Positions 18,051 through 27,794 are shown, counted from the stretch's first letter. The stretch: DNA of 64,000 nucleotides from Mycobacterium sp. OAS707 (GCF_014873705.1 NZ_JADBDS010000006.1:1-64000), one strand, 5' to 3'. Made by a program: numbers and translations. The notes: generated by a model not told the origin, from the sequence alone.

Positions 18051-18995
18051 TCAGCTCCTGGCGGCCACGCCGGACGTCCACCGGACGCCCGCGCCCACTG
18101 CCATCTTGTTGACGGTGAACCCGTTGGCGGCGCCATACTCCAGGGCCTCTGCAGGCAATTCTGGCTGGGAACTCAGCGCCAATACCGCAGGACCAGCCCC
18201 GGATAGCACCGCTGCAACCCCACAACGCCGGAGGATCCGCAGGTATTCCGCGGAGGCAGGCATGGCTGCTGCTCGCTGCGGCTGGTGCAGCACGTCCTCA
18301 GTCGCTTCCATCAGCAGATCCGGACGCTCGGTCAGCGCCAGGACGAGCAGCGCCGCCCGGCTGAGGTTGAACCGGGCGTCGGTGTGGCTGACGTGGTCGG
18401 GAAGCAGCACGCGGGTCTCCGCCGTCGACGAGCGCACCTCGGGGATCGCGGGAAACAGGTGGATGTCGGGGTGCAGCCGCAGCGAGGCGGCCGCATATCG
18501 CGGCAGCACTCCCTCGTGCTCCGTCCACGACACCACCGCGCCGCCGAGGACTGCCGCCGACGCGTTGTCCGGATGCCCCTCGAACTCCGACGACAGCTGG
18601 ATCAACTCGGACTCGCTCAGTGGAGTCGAATTCGCTTGCGCGACAAGGCCGTTGACGACGGCTAGACCGCCGACGACGGCAGCGGCCGATGATCCCAACC
18701 CGCGGGAGTGCGGAATCTCGTTGCGGCAGAGGACCTTGAGGCCGCTGGCGGTGACGCCGGCTGCCTGCAGGCCGTGTTCGATGGCGCGCACCACCAAGTG
18801 CGTGGCATCGAGTGGAACCTGGCCGGCGCCCTCGCCTTCGACCTCGATCGCGAGGCCGGATTCGGTTGTCTCGACGACGATTTCGTCGTATAGGCTCAGC
18901 GCAAGACCCAGGCTGTCGAAACCGGGTCCGAGGTTGGCGCTCGAGGCCGCCACGACGGAGCTGGCCGTCAGCCCGGCCGGCAGGGTCCTTGGCAC
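18051..18995 (-). CDS. thrB: Homoserine kinase
   Basis: GHMP-family kinase that phosphorylates homoserine for threonine synthesis. The 314-residue protein has the ATP-binding glycine/serine loop PHSRGLGSSAAAVVGG and the N-terminal SSANLGPGFDSLGLAL block. The GTG at 18995, 2 nt after the thrC stop, is chosen over the far-upstream ATG at 19115 (which would lie deep in thrC) because the family N-terminus begins here. Last gene of the argS-lysA-hom-thrC-thrB operon. Confidence 0.96.
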   Translation of the reverse strand: MPRTLPAGLTASSVVAASSANLGPGFDSLGLALSLYDEIVVETTESGLAIEVEGEGAGQVPLDATHLVVRAIEHGLQAAGVTASGLKVLCRNEIPHSRGLGSSAAAVVGGLAVVNGLVAQANSTPLSESELIQLSSEFEGHPDNASAAVLGGAVVSWTEHEGVLPRYAAASLRLHPDIHLFPAIPEVRSSTAETRVLLPDHVSHTDARFNLSRAALLVLALTERPDLLMEATEDVLHQPQRAAAMPASAEYLRILRRCGVAAVLSGAGPAVLALSSQPELPAEALEYGAANGFTVNKMAVGAGVRWTSGVAARS

Positions 18996-18997
18996 GT

Positions 18998-20080
18998 TCA
19001 GACCAAACCCAGTTTCTCGACGACGACCGAGGGATCGACGGGCACGGGCGTGACGGACGGCATGCCCTTGAGCGCGGTGTCGGGATCCTTCAGCCCGTTT
19101 CCGGTCACTGTGCACACCACGGTCGAGCCCTTCGCGACCCAGCCATCCTCGATCGACTTGAGCAGGCCGGCGATGCTGGCCGCCGACGCCGGCTCGACGA
19201 ACACGCCTTCAGTGCGCGCCACCAGGTGGTACGCGGCGAGGATCTCCTCGTCGGTGGCGGCAAGGAAGCGGCCGTTGGACTGCTGCTGCGCCTCGACGGC
19301 GGTGGCCCACGACGCGGGCGAGCCGATGCGGATCGCGGTGGCGATGGTCTCGGGGTGGCTGACAGGCTCGCCCAGCACCAGCGGGGCAGCGCCTGCGGCC
19401 TGGGTGCCGAGCATGCGCGGCAGCCGGTCCGATACCCCGTCGCGGTGGTACTCGGTGTAGCCCTTCCAATACGCCGTGATGTTGCCTGCGTTGCCGACAG
19501 GCAGGGAGTGCACGTCGGGGGCGGTGCCGAGCGCGTCGACGATCTCGAACGCGGCAGTCTTCTGGCCCTCGATGCGGTACGGGTTGACGGAGTTGACCAG
19601 CGAGACCGCGGGATAGTCAGCGGTGAGCTTGCGGGCAAGCTCGAGGCAGTCGTCGAAGTTGCCGTCGACCTGAATGATCTTCGCGCCGTGCATGACTGCC
19701 TGCGCGAGCTTGCCCATCGCGATCTTGCCCTGCGGAATCAGCACCGCACACGTGATGCCGGCCCGCGCGGCGTAGGCCGCCGCGGACGCCGACGTGTTGC
19801 CCGTCGACGCGCACAGCACGGCCTTCTGACCGCGGGCCACCGCCTCGGTGACGGCCATGGTCATGCCGCGGTCCTTGAACGAGCCGGTCGGGTTGAGGCC
19901 TTCGACCTTGAGATGCACTGTGCAGCCGGTGTATTCGGATAGCCGCGGCGCGGACACCAACGGGGTGCCGCCCTCGAGAAGGGTGATCGCGGTCCAGCTG
20001 TCCTCAACGGGCAGGCGGTCGCGGTAGGCGGCGATCAGGCCCGGCCAGGGCTGGTGCACCGCGGTCCTGGGTGCGCTCAT
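18998..20080 (-). CDS. thrC: Threonine synthase
   Basis: PLP enzyme converting phosphohomoserine to threonine. The 360-residue protein matches the usual mycobacterial length; the PLP lysine lies in NPTGSFKDRGM and the phosphate-binding loop in SLPVGNAGN. The ATG at 20080 overlaps the hom stop by 4 nt, giving translational coupling with the enzyme upstream in the pathway. thrB follows 2 nt after its stop. Confidence 0.97.
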   Translation of the reverse strand: MSAPRTAVHQPWPGLIAAYRDRLPVEDSWTAITLLEGGTPLVSAPRLSEYTGCTVHLKVEGLNPTGSFKDRGMTMAVTEAVARGQKAVLCASTGNTSASAAAYAARAGITCAVLIPQGKIAMGKLAQAVMHGAKIIQVDGNFDDCLELARKLTADYPAVSLVNSVNPYRIEGQKTAAFEIVDALGTAPDVHSLPVGNAGNITAYWKGYTEYHRDGVSDRLPRMLGTQAAGAAPLVLGEPVSHPETIATAIRIGSPASWATAVEAQQQSNGRFLAATDEEILAAYHLVARTEGVFVEPASAASIAGLLKSIEDGWVAKGSTVVCTVTGNGLKDPDTALKGMPSVTPVPVDPSVVVEKLGLV

Positions 20081-21402
20081 TCCGTCGTTCCTTCCATGCG
20101 CAGCACGCTGTTGACGCTCTGCACAACATCGAGATCGGCCAGCGCTGCAACGGTTTCCGACTGTGCTGCATCCGTGGCCCGGTGCGTGACGACCACGATG
20201 CGCGCCCCGCACCGCTGACCGCCTTCGTCGACCATGCCTTCCTGCCGCACTTCGGCGATGCTGACTTCACGCTTGCTGAATTCAGCTGCCACAGCGGACA
20301 ACACGCCGGGCCGGTCGGCCACGTTCATGCTGACGTAGTAACGGGTCGGGATGAAGCCGATCGGCGAGATCGGCAGCTTGGCGTATTTCGACTCGCGCGG
20401 TCCGCGGCCGCCCTGTACGCGGTTGCGGGCCGCCATCACAACATCGCCCATCACTGCCGACGCCGTGGGCGCACCACCTGCGCCCTGGCCGTAGAACATC
20501 AGTCGACCCGCGGCCTCGGCCTCCACGACGACCGCGTTGAACGCACCGTTGACGGTGGCCAACGGGTGCTCGAGTGGCACCAGCGCCGGGTAGACGCGGG
20601 CCGAAACCCGTTCCTGCCCTTCGTCGGTGGTGAGCCGCTCGCAAATCGCCAACAACTTGATGGTGCAGCCGAGTGCGCGCGCCGACTCGAAGTCGGCGGC
20701 CGTCACGTTGGTGATGCCCTCGCGGTAGACGTCGTCGGCGGTCACCCGGGTGTGGAACGCGATCGAGGCGAGGATCGCGGCCTTGGCGGCAGCGTCGTAG
20801 CCCTCGACGTCGGCCGTCGGGTCGGCTTCCGCGTAGCCGAGCGCGCTGGCGTCGGCGAGCGCGCTCGCGTAGTCGGCTCCGGTGCTGTCCATCTCCGAAA
20901 GGATGTAGTTGGTGGTGCCGTTGACGATTCCGGCAACGCGCAGCACCCGGTCACCTGCCAGCGACTGGGTCAGCGGGCGGATGACGGGGATGGCGCCTGC
21001 GACGGCGGCCTCGAAGTAGAGGTCGACGTGAGCGTGCTCGGCGGCCTGGGCGAGTTCGCCAGTGGAGATTGACATCAGCGCCTTGTTCGCGGTCACAACC
21101 GACTTACCCTGTTCCAGCGCACTGAGAATGGCCTTGCGGGCGGGCTCGACGGGGCCCATCAGTTCGACGACGATGTCGACGTCGTCGCGCGAGACCAACT
21201 CTTCGATGTTGTCGGTGAGTAGGTCGACGGGCACCCCGCGATCGTCGGCAACCCTGCGCACCCCGATACCGCGCAACTCGAGCGGCGCGCCGATGCGCGC
21301 AGCCAGGTCTTTCGCATCCTCCTTGATGATGCGGACCACTTCACTGCCGACGTTGCCGAGGCCCAATACGGCTACGCCGATGGGCTTTTCGTGGTTGGTC
21401 AT
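20077..21402 (-). CDS. hom: Homoserine dehydrogenase
   Basis: NAD(P)-dependent reduction of aspartate semialdehyde to homoserine, the branch point between lysine and the threonine/methionine pathway. Of 441 residues, the N-terminus holds the Rossmann motif GLGNVGSEVV, the centre the GTTNYIL and EADPTADVEGYDA blocks, and the C-terminus an ACT domain (YYVSMNVADRPGVLSAVA) likely to sense threonine. It overlaps both lysA upstream and thrC downstream by 4 nt. Confidence 0.97.
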   Translation of the reverse strand: MTNHEKPIGVAVLGLGNVGSEVVRIIKEDAKDLAARIGAPLELRGIGVRRVADDRGVPVDLLTDNIEELVSRDDVDIVVELMGPVEPARKAILSALEQGKSVVTANKALMSISTGELAQAAEHAHVDLYFEAAVAGAIPVIRPLTQSLAGDRVLRVAGIVNGTTNYILSEMDSTGADYASALADASALGYAEADPTADVEGYDAAAKAAILASIAFHTRVTADDVYREGITNVTAADFESARALGCTIKLLAICERLTTDEGQERVSARVYPALVPLEHPLATVNGAFNAVVVEAEAAGRLMFYGQGAGGAPTASAVMGDVVMAARNRVQGGRGPRESKYAKLPISPIGFIPTRYYVSMNVADRPGVLSAVAAEFSKREVSIAEVRQEGMVDEGGQRCGARIVVVTHRATDAAQSETVAALADLDVVQSVNSVLRMEGTTE

Positions 21403-22820
21403 TTCGTTACCTCCAGACTCAGCAGATCGTCGACCGTCTCCCGGCGCAGAATCAGGCGGGCCTGCCCGTTGCGCACGGCCACCACAGCGGGGCGGCCGAT
21501 CAGGTTGTAACGGCTCGACATGGAATAGCAGTAGGCGCCCGTTGCCGCGACACCGAGCAGGTCGCCGGGCGCGACGTCATCGGACAGCCAGGCGTCTTTG
21601 ACGACGATATCGCCGGTTTCGCAATGCTTTCCGACGACGCGGGACAGGGTGGCGGGCATTTCGCTCACGCGCGAAACCAGGCGCACGTCGTATTCGGCGC
21701 CATACAGCGACGTGCGGATGTTGTCACTCATGCCGCCGTCGACGCTGATGTAGCGGCGGTGCTTGTCGGATGCGATGTCGACGTCTTTCACGGTGCCGAC
21801 CTGGTACAGGGTGATGGTGCCGGGGCCGGCGATGGCGCGGCCGGGTTCGACCACGAGTCGCGGCGAAGGCAGGCCGACCGCGGCGGATTCGTTGCGCACG
21901 ATGGCACCGAGTTTGGCGGCCAGATCAGTGATCGGCGGCGGATCGTCCTGTGGCAGATACGAAATGCCGAGACCACCGCCGAGGTCGACGGTCTCCAGTT
22001 GGCTGGTCTTGTCGACGCCGAACACGGCCACGACATCGCGCAGCAGGCCGATCACCCGGTGGGCGGCCAGTTCGAAGCCGTCGACGTCGAAGATCTGTGA
22101 GCCGATGTGGCTGTGCAGGCCGACCAGGCGCAGGTTGTCGGTGGCGAACACGCGGCGAACGGCGTCCATCGCGGCGCCGCTGGCCAGCGACAGACCGAAC
22201 TTCTGGTCCTCGTGGGCAGTCGAGATGAACTCGTGGGTGTGCGCCTCGACACCGACGGTGACGCGCACCAGGACGTCCTGAACCACACCGGCCGCGCCGG
22301 CGATCTCGTCGAGACGCTCGATCTCGATCATCGAATCGAGCACGACGTGACCGATCCCGGCCTTCACGGCGGTCGTCAGCTCATCAACAGATTTGTTGTT
22401 GCCGTGCAACGTGATTCGATCAGGAGGGAAGTCGGCGTGCAATGCGACTGCGAGCTCACCGCCGGTCGCTACGTCGAGGGAAAGCCCCTCCTCGGCCACC
22501 CAGCGCGCCACCTCGCTGCACAGGAACGCCTTGGCGGCGTAGTGCACGTTGTCGCCGCCGCCGAACGCCTCCGCGATTTCGCGGCAGCGGGCGCGGAAGT
22601 CGTCCTCGTCGATCACGAAGACGGGAGTGCCGAATTCGGCGGCGATGTCGGTGAGGGGAACGCCTGCGATCGTCACGACACCGTCGTCGCCGCGAACGGT
22701 GCTGCGCGGCCAGACGTTCGGGGCGAGCATCAGCACATCCGCTGAGGACTGCGGCCGGGGTGGGGCGCCGCCGTGGTGGATCTCCTCAGCGTGCCGGGGC
22801 CCGGCGGGATGAGCGATCAC
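21399..22820 (-). CDS. lysA: Diaminopimelate decarboxylase
   Basis: PLP enzyme of the alanine-racemase fold that makes lysine from meso-diaminopimelate. In the 473-residue protein the PLP lysine is in HYAAKAFLCSEV and the glycine-rich phosphate loop is DLGGGLGISY; the C-terminal catalytic cysteine segment is GKHCETGD. The GTG at 22820 overlaps the argS stop (GTGA) and gives the N-terminus IAHPAGPRHAEEIHHGG, which resembles other fast-grower LysA proteins; M. tuberculosis has a shorter start. Confidence 0.95.
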   Translation of the reverse strand: MIAHPAGPRHAEEIHHGGAPPRPQSSADVLMLAPNVWPRSTVRGDDGVVTIAGVPLTDIAAEFGTPVFVIDEDDFRARCREIAEAFGGGDNVHYAAKAFLCSEVARWVAEEGLSLDVATGGELAVALHADFPPDRITLHGNNKSVDELTTAVKAGIGHVVLDSMIEIERLDEIAGAAGVVQDVLVRVTVGVEAHTHEFISTAHEDQKFGLSLASGAAMDAVRRVFATDNLRLVGLHSHIGSQIFDVDGFELAAHRVIGLLRDVVAVFGVDKTSQLETVDLGGGLGISYLPQDDPPPITDLAAKLGAIVRNESAAVGLPSPRLVVEPGRAIAGPGTITLYQVGTVKDVDIASDKHRRYISVDGGMSDNIRTSLYGAEYDVRLVSRVSEMPATLSRVVGKHCETGDIVVKDAWLSDDVAPGDLLGVAATGAYCYSMSSRYNLIGRPAVVAVRNGQARLILRRETVDDLLSLEVTK

Positions 22821-24469
22821 ATCCGCTCCGGAGCGGTAACGCCAAGGATGCCAAGGCCGTTCGCGATGACCTGGCGGGTGGCCTGGCACAAAGCGAGGCG
22901 GGCGGCGTGCAGATCGTTGGGTGCCTCGTCACCTTGTGGCAGCACCCGGCAGGAGTCGTAGAACCGGTGGTAGTCGCCGGCCAGATCCTCCAGGTAACGG
23001 GAGACGCGGTGTGGTTCACGAAGTGCCGCAGCGGTTTTCAGGACGCGCGGGAACTCGCCGAGGTTACGGATCAGCGTGCCCTCCTTGTCGTGCGTCAGGA
23101 GGTCGAGGTGCTCGGTGCTGGGGCTCAAGCCGAGTTCGGCGGCGTTGCGGGCCAGCGCTGACAGCCGGGCGTGCGCGTATTGCACGTAGTAGACCGGGTT
23201 TTCGTTGGAGGCCGAGGACCACAGTGCCAGATCGATGTCGATCGGGCTGTCGACCGACGACCGGATCAATGAGTAGCGCGCGGCATCCACGCCGATGGCC
23301 TCGACGAGGTCGTCAAGGGTGATGACGGTGCCTGCGCGCTTGCTCATCCGGACGGGTTGGCCGTCGCGGACGAGGTTGACCATCTGTCCGATGAGGACCT
23401 CGACGGTGGCGGGATCCTCGCCGAGCGATGCGGCGACGGCCTTGAGTCGGGCGATGTAGCCGTGGTGGTCGGCGCCGAGCATGTAGATGCACAGGTCGAA
23501 TCCGCGCTGACGCTTGTCGAGGTAGTAGGCGATGTCGGCGGCCACGTATGCCGGGTTGCCGTCGCTCTTGATGACGACGCGGTCCTTATCGTCGCCAAAG
23601 TCGGTGGTGCGCAGCCAAACTGCGCCGTCTTTCTCATAGATGCTGCCGGCCTCGCGCAGCTTGGCGATGGCCTGCTCTACACGCCCGGACGTATGCATCG
23701 AGTCTTCGTGGGTGAAGATGTCGAAGTCGGTGCCGAAATCGTGCAGCGACTGCTTGATGTGGGTGAACATCAGGTCGACGCCGATGGCGCGGAAGGTCTC
23801 GCGCATCTCGGCGTCGGGCAGGCTCAGCGCGTCGGGCTCCTTGGCGAGCACCTGGGCGGCGATGTCTTTGATGTAGTCGCCCGCGTAACCGTCGTCGGGG
23901 GTGGGCTCGCCCTTGGCGGCGGCGATCAGCGAGTTGGTGAACCGGTCGATCTGGGCGCCGTGGTCGTTGAAGTAGTACTCGCGCACGACGTGCGCACCTT
24001 GGGTCGCGAGCAGGCGGCCGAGCGCGTCGCCGACCGCGGCCCAGCGGGTGCCGCCGATGTGGATGGGCCCGGTCGGGTTGGCGGAGACGAACTCGAGGTT
24101 GATGTTGTGGCCCTTGAACGCGTCGGAGTTGCCGTAGCCGGGGCCAGCCTCGATGACGTTGCCGACGATGACGTTCTGGGCGGATGCGTCGAGGCGGAGG
24201 TTGACGAAGCCGGGTCCGGCGACGTCGGCGGCGGCGATGCCGTCCTGCGCGGCGAGGGCGGAGGCGAGCCAGCCGGCCAGCTCACGAGGGTTGGCGCCGA
24301 CCTTTTTGCCGAGCTGAAGGGCAATATTGGTGGCGTAGTCGCCGTGCTCGGGATTGCGCGGGCGCTCGACGGTGACCGTCGCCGGAAGTGCTGAGGTGTC
24401 GAGGCCGTGCTCGGCCAGCACCGCGGCGGCGGTGGCCTTGAGCAGTTCGGCAAGGTCGGCGGGCGTCAC
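22817..24469 (-). CDS. argS: Arginyl-tRNA synthetase
   Basis: Class I synthetase of 550 residues, the same length as in M. tuberculosis. It shows the HIGH-type motif HIGGTRW within SANPTGPIHIG, the KMSKS-type motif VRMSKRAG, an N-terminal Arg-tRNA synthetase additional domain and the C-terminal DALR anticodon domain. The start is GTG, with no clear ribosome binding site. A tRNA-Arg gene lies 105 nt away on the opposite strand. It heads the amino-acid operon that runs through lysA, hom, thrC and thrB. Confidence 0.97.
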   Translation of the reverse strand: MTPADLAELLKATAAAVLAEHGLDTSALPATVTVERPRNPEHGDYATNIALQLGKKVGANPRELAGWLASALAAQDGIAAADVAGPGFVNLRLDASAQNVIVGNVIEAGPGYGNSDAFKGHNINLEFVSANPTGPIHIGGTRWAAVGDALGRLLATQGAHVVREYYFNDHGAQIDRFTNSLIAAAKGEPTPDDGYAGDYIKDIAAQVLAKEPDALSLPDAEMRETFRAIGVDLMFTHIKQSLHDFGTDFDIFTHEDSMHTSGRVEQAIAKLREAGSIYEKDGAVWLRTTDFGDDKDRVVIKSDGNPAYVAADIAYYLDKRQRGFDLCIYMLGADHHGYIARLKAVAASLGEDPATVEVLIGQMVNLVRDGQPVRMSKRAGTVITLDDLVEAIGVDAARYSLIRSSVDSPIDIDLALWSSASNENPVYYVQYAHARLSALARNAAELGLSPSTEHLDLLTHDKEGTLIRNLGEFPRVLKTAAALREPHRVSRYLEDLAGDYHRFYDSCRVLPQGDEAPNDLHAARLALCQATRQVIANGLGILGVTAPERM

Positions 24470-24477
24470 GAGGGTCC

Positions 24478-24483
24478 ATCCTA
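24478..24483 (-). promoter_or_regulatory. Candidate argS -10 box, nearly leaderless
   Basis: On the minus strand TAGGAT lies 8 nt before the argS GTG at 24469, where no ribosome binding site exists. Transcription would begin within 1-2 nt of the start codon. No clear -35 box accompanies it. Confidence 0.4.
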
Positions 24484-24574
24484 TGGTCTGAGGTGGTCAG
24501 GCCCCGAATCCGTTTCCGGTCGCTCGGATGCGTTAGGCTGTCCCCTGCCCATCGGCGCAGTGACTTCTATATGC

Positions 24575-24647
24575 GCCCCCGTAGCTCAGGGGATAGAGCG
24601 TCTGCCTCCGGAGCAGAAGGCCGCAGGTTCGAATCCTGCCGGGGGCA
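24575..24647 (+). tRNA. tRNA-Arg (anticodon CCG)
   Basis: 73-nt cloverleaf: acceptor GCCCCCG pairs with CGGGGGC, D arm GCTC/GAGC, anticodon stem TCTGC/GCAGA with loop CTCCGGA (anticodon CCG, reads CGG), T arm GCAGG-TTCGAAT-CCTGC, discriminator A. The 3' CCA is not encoded, as often in mycobacteria. It lies next to the arginyl-tRNA synthetase gene on the opposite strand. Confidence 0.98.
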
Positions 24648-24778
24648 CTTACTTCACCGCAGCTCACAGTGCCTTATTGGCCGTCACGGCACGACACGCG
24701 TACGTATCGCAGCAACGAATCGTCGGCCTGCTGAATGTAAGTCGTACTCGCGGCTCGCAATACCGCCGTTGTGCCGGG

Positions 24779-25201
24779 TTATTCGACGACGAAGACGGGA
24801 ATCTGTCGCGAGGTCTTGGCCTGGTACTCGGCATACGGCGGGTAGGCAGCCACGGCCAGCTTCCACCAGTGTTCGCGCTCGGCGCCTTCGAGCTCGCGCG
24901 CGGTCCCGGAAGTGACCTTGTCGCCATCCTGCACGGTGACCGCGGGGTTGGCCCGCACGTTGAAATACCAACTCGGGTGTTTGGGATCACCGCCCTTGGA
25001 CGCCACCATCGCGTACTTACCGCCCTCTTCGACCCGCATGAGCGGTACATAGCGGGCCTTGCCGGACTGCGCGCCGATCGTCGTGAAGAGGACGACCGCG
25101 CGGTCCAAGATCTCGACGCCATCCGTCGTGCCTTGCGCCAAGATGCGCTCTGTCTGTTCGCGTACCCAGTCCGTCGGGCTCAGTTCCGGTTGCGTGCTCA
25201 C
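24779..25201 (-). CDS. F420-dependent nitroreductase/quinone reductase family (DDN-like)
   Basis: 140-residue split-barrel protein of the deazaflavin-dependent nitroreductase family, members of which use reduced F420 to reduce quinones and, in M. tuberculosis Ddn, activate pretomanid. Supporting blocks are TTIGAQSGKARYVPLMRVEEGG, here cited by its core TIGAQSGKARYVPL, then HPSWYFNVRANPAVTVQDG and the C-terminal AYPPYAEYQAKTSRQIPVF. The GTG at 25201 is the likeliest start; a more upstream start is possible. The substrate is unknown. It stands alone between the tRNA and the M48 peptidase gene. Confidence 0.88.
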   Translation of the reverse strand: MSTQPELSPTDWVREQTERILAQGTTDGVEILDRAVVLFTTIGAQSGKARYVPLMRVEEGGKYAMVASKGGDPKHPSWYFNVRANPAVTVQDGDKVTSGTARELEGAEREHWWKLAVAAYPPYAEYQAKTSRQIPVFVVE

Positions 25202-25240
25202 AGAGCGGCCAACGCGGCGACAGCCCACGCTATTCCGCTG

Positions 25241-27178
25241 TCACGACAGCAATGCAGGAAGTGGAACGTGCATCAACCCGCACGCCGCGCGCAGCAGTTC
25301 GGCCTCCGCTGCTGTCACGGTGCCATCGGCGAGCACCGACACCACCATCGCCTCGACGAGCGCCTGCTTGGCCTTCGGCTCCAGTGCGTCCAGCGCGGGC
25401 CAGCCGCCGTCGAGTGTCTGCTGCCAGCTGAGTCGACGCGGGCTGTCGGCCGTGGCCGTATCGCCGTAGAGGCGTCGCATCGCGCCGTGAAATGCTCGCT
25501 CTCCGGTGTCTTGGTCGCCGCCGCTCGCGACTGCAAGCGTCGCCAACAGGGTCCTGACCACTGGGCGCACGTCATTCAGCGAGCCGTTGCCGACCTTGCT
25601 GCGACGCGAAGGGTCGGCCGTGTCCAGCAGGTAGTTCCACACCAGGCGGGTGACGCAGTATTCGAACATGGTGACCGTGCCGTCGGCGACCGCGAGATCG
25701 TTCAACACCGCAACCAGACGGTCGTGGTAGTCGCGGGGATGATCCGCCAACTGCGGCAGGGCCAACGCGACGAACGGCAGGCGCAACTCATGCGGCAGCT
25801 CCGCCATCCGGCCGCCAAGGGCTGCCGCCTCCCGGGCCTGCGCGGGTCCCAGTCGCTGAGCGATCGACGTGAGCTGGCGAGCCTGCAGCGGTTCACCGGG
25901 CGGAGCGAGGAGCATGGCGATGACGGCCACGGGCGCCGTGGTCGGCTGGGTGGCGAGCTGTCGGACGTCGTCCGGCAACCGCGCCTGAAGGGCGGCACCG
26001 TATTTCAAGTCGGCCGGGGTGAAAGTGCCTGCCCGGGCGACGACCTGCTCGGGGCTGAGGACGTGCCTACCAGCCGCGGGGTCAGGTGCCGGGGGCTGGG
26101 TCGGACGGCCCAATGCCGTTCCGGCGGGGGCGAATCCGGCGGCGAAGTCCTCAGCCAACCCGTCAGGCGGCTGCTGCGCATAGCGCTGTTGCAGCTCGGT
26201 GATCTCGCCCGGGTCGAAGCTCGGGTTGAGCGCCTTTATCCGAGACGTCAGCGGCGGATGCGTCGCGAGCAGCGAGGCGAACGACTTTCGCACGCCCTCC
26301 CCGAACAGCATGTGGCTGACCTCGTTCGCACCGCGGGCGTCGCGCAGCCGCGAGCCGGTCGGGATGCCGCCGATCTTTTTCAGTGCGCCCTCGAGCCCGT
26401 CGGTCTGACGCGTGAACTGCACAGCGGACGCATCCGCGAGCCACTCGCGCTGTCGCGACACCGCCGCCTTGATCAGGTTCGCAAAGAACACGCCGATGAA
26501 TCCCAGCACCATCATGGCGAACGCGACGATCACGATCGGTGCGGCGCCTTTACTGTCGCTTCCGCGGCCTCCGAACTGCAGGACCCGCAACCCGATCATG
26601 CCGATCAACAAGATTCCGGAGAGCAGCCCGATCAGGCGGATGTTCAGCCGCATGTCGCCGTTGAGAATGTGGCTGAACTCGTGCCCGATCACGCCCTGCA
26701 ACTCGTCGCGGTTGAGTTGGGCCAGCGCTCCTGCGGTGACCGCGATGGCGGCGTCGGCCGGTGTAAACCCCGCCGCGAATGCGTTGATGCCGGTCTCGCG
26801 CGGCATGACGAACAATCGCGGCGCGGGAACGCCCGAGGCAATCGACATCTCCTCGACGATGTTGACGAACCTGCGCAGCTGTGGATCGGTGCTAGTGGGG
26901 TCGACGGGCACCGCCCCGACCGACGCGGCGACGGCCGCTCCTCCCTGACGGAGCGCGATCGTCTTGAAGAGCATGCCGCCGGCGATCACCAACAGCGTGA
27001 CCACCGTGACGACGATGACCACGGCGAGAATCGATGAGGCATCGGCATTCTCGTATCCCATCGCGAGCGCGGCGGCGGCGTCGACGCCTGCGACCAACGC
27101 CAACACAGCTGCGGCGAAGAGGAACACCAGCTTCAGCGTGGTGCCCTTGGCCGCCCGCTGGTGATCGAAGAAGTTCAT
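25241..27178 (-). CDS. M48 family membrane metallopeptidase (HtpX-like, long form)
   Basis: 645-residue protein with two N-terminal membrane helices (about 15-40 and 49-71), the zinc-binding motif HEFSH at 166-170 (GVIGHEFSHILNGD), two more helices (about 179-197 and 214-236) and an EWLADASAVQFTR block giving the third zinc ligand region. After the protease domain is a roughly 300-residue C-terminal extension of helical Ala/Leu-rich sequence, not seen in E. coli HtpX. It is likely a quality-control protease of membrane proteins. It is preceded by lemA 13 nt upstream; LemA and M48 genes are a recurrent pair. Confidence 0.9.
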   Translation of the reverse strand: MNFFDHQRAAKGTTLKLVFLFAAAVLALVAGVDAAAALAMGYENADASSILAVVIVVTVVTLLVIAGGMLFKTIALRQGGAAVAASVGAVPVDPTSTDPQLRRFVNIVEEMSIASGVPAPRLFVMPRETGINAFAAGFTPADAAIAVTAGALAQLNRDELQGVIGHEFSHILNGDMRLNIRLIGLLSGILLIGMIGLRVLQFGGRGSDSKGAAPIVIVAFAMMVLGFIGVFFANLIKAAVSRQREWLADASAVQFTRQTDGLEGALKKIGGIPTGSRLRDARGANEVSHMLFGEGVRKSFASLLATHPPLTSRIKALNPSFDPGEITELQQRYAQQPPDGLAEDFAAGFAPAGTALGRPTQPPAPDPAAGRHVLSPEQVVARAGTFTPADLKYGAALQARLPDDVRQLATQPTTAPVAVIAMLLAPPGEPLQARQLTSIAQRLGPAQAREAAALGGRMAELPHELRLPFVALALPQLADHPRDYHDRLVAVLNDLAVADGTVTMFEYCVTRLVWNYLLDTADPSRRSKVGNGSLNDVRPVVRTLLATLAVASGGDQDTGERAFHGAMRRLYGDTATADSPRRLSWQQTLDGGWPALDALEPKAKQALVEAMVVSVLADGTVTAAEAELLRAACGLMHVPLPALLS

Positions 27179-27191
27179 GACCGCCGATCGG

Positions 27192-27794
27192 TCAGAACTG
27201 TACCTTCGGGGCGTCCCGCATCTCTGGGCGATCGGGCGGGATCTCCAAAAGCGCTGCGGGGGTGAAGTTGAACATGCCCGCATAGACGCTGCCCGGGAAG
27301 GTCTCCCGCTTGTTGTTGTAGTTCATCACCGAGTCGTTGTATGCCTGCCGAGCGAACGCGACCTTGTTCTCCGTGGAGGTCAGCTCCTCCGACAGCTGCA
27401 TCATGGTCTGGCTGGCCTTCAAGTCGGGATACTGCTCGACGACCACGTTGAGTCTGCTCAGGGCGCCCTCCAGCGCCTGCTGCCCGGACGCCAACTGCTG
27501 CATCGCTGCCGGGTCGCCCGGATTGGCCTGGGCAGCCGCGAGGCCGTTCATTGCGGCGCCGCGGGCCGCCACCACAGCCTCCAACGTCTGGCGCTCGTGT
27601 GCCATGTATCCCTTGGCGGTCTCGATCAGGTTGGGAATCAGGTCGAATCGCCGCCGCAACTGGACGTCGATCTGCGCGAAGGCGTTCTTGTATGCGTTGC
27701 GCGCGCGGACCAGACCGTTGTAACCGGCGATGACGAAAACGGCGAGCAGCAGCAGTATTACGACGACGACGATGATGCCGATGGTGAGCCCCAC
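27192..27794 (-). CDS. LemA family protein
   Basis: 200 residues with one N-terminal membrane helix (GLTIGIIVVVVILLLLAVFV) and a long helical domain with the family signature GYNGLVRARNAYKNAFAQID and LRRRFDLIPNLIETAKGY. The GTG at 27794 has a GGAGG ribosome binding site; upstream in-frame sequence is not conserved. The molecular function of LemA is not settled. The M48 peptidase gene follows 13 nt later, suggesting a common transcript and membrane role. Confidence 0.93.
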   Translation of the reverse strand: MGLTIGIIVVVVILLLLAVFVIAGYNGLVRARNAYKNAFAQIDVQLRRRFDLIPNLIETAKGYMAHERQTLEAVVAARGAAMNGLAAAQANPGDPAAMQQLASGQQALEGALSRLNVVVEQYPDLKASQTMMQLSEELTSTENKVAFARQAYNDSVMNYNNKRETFPGSVYAGMFNFTPAALLEIPPDRPEMRDAPKVQF

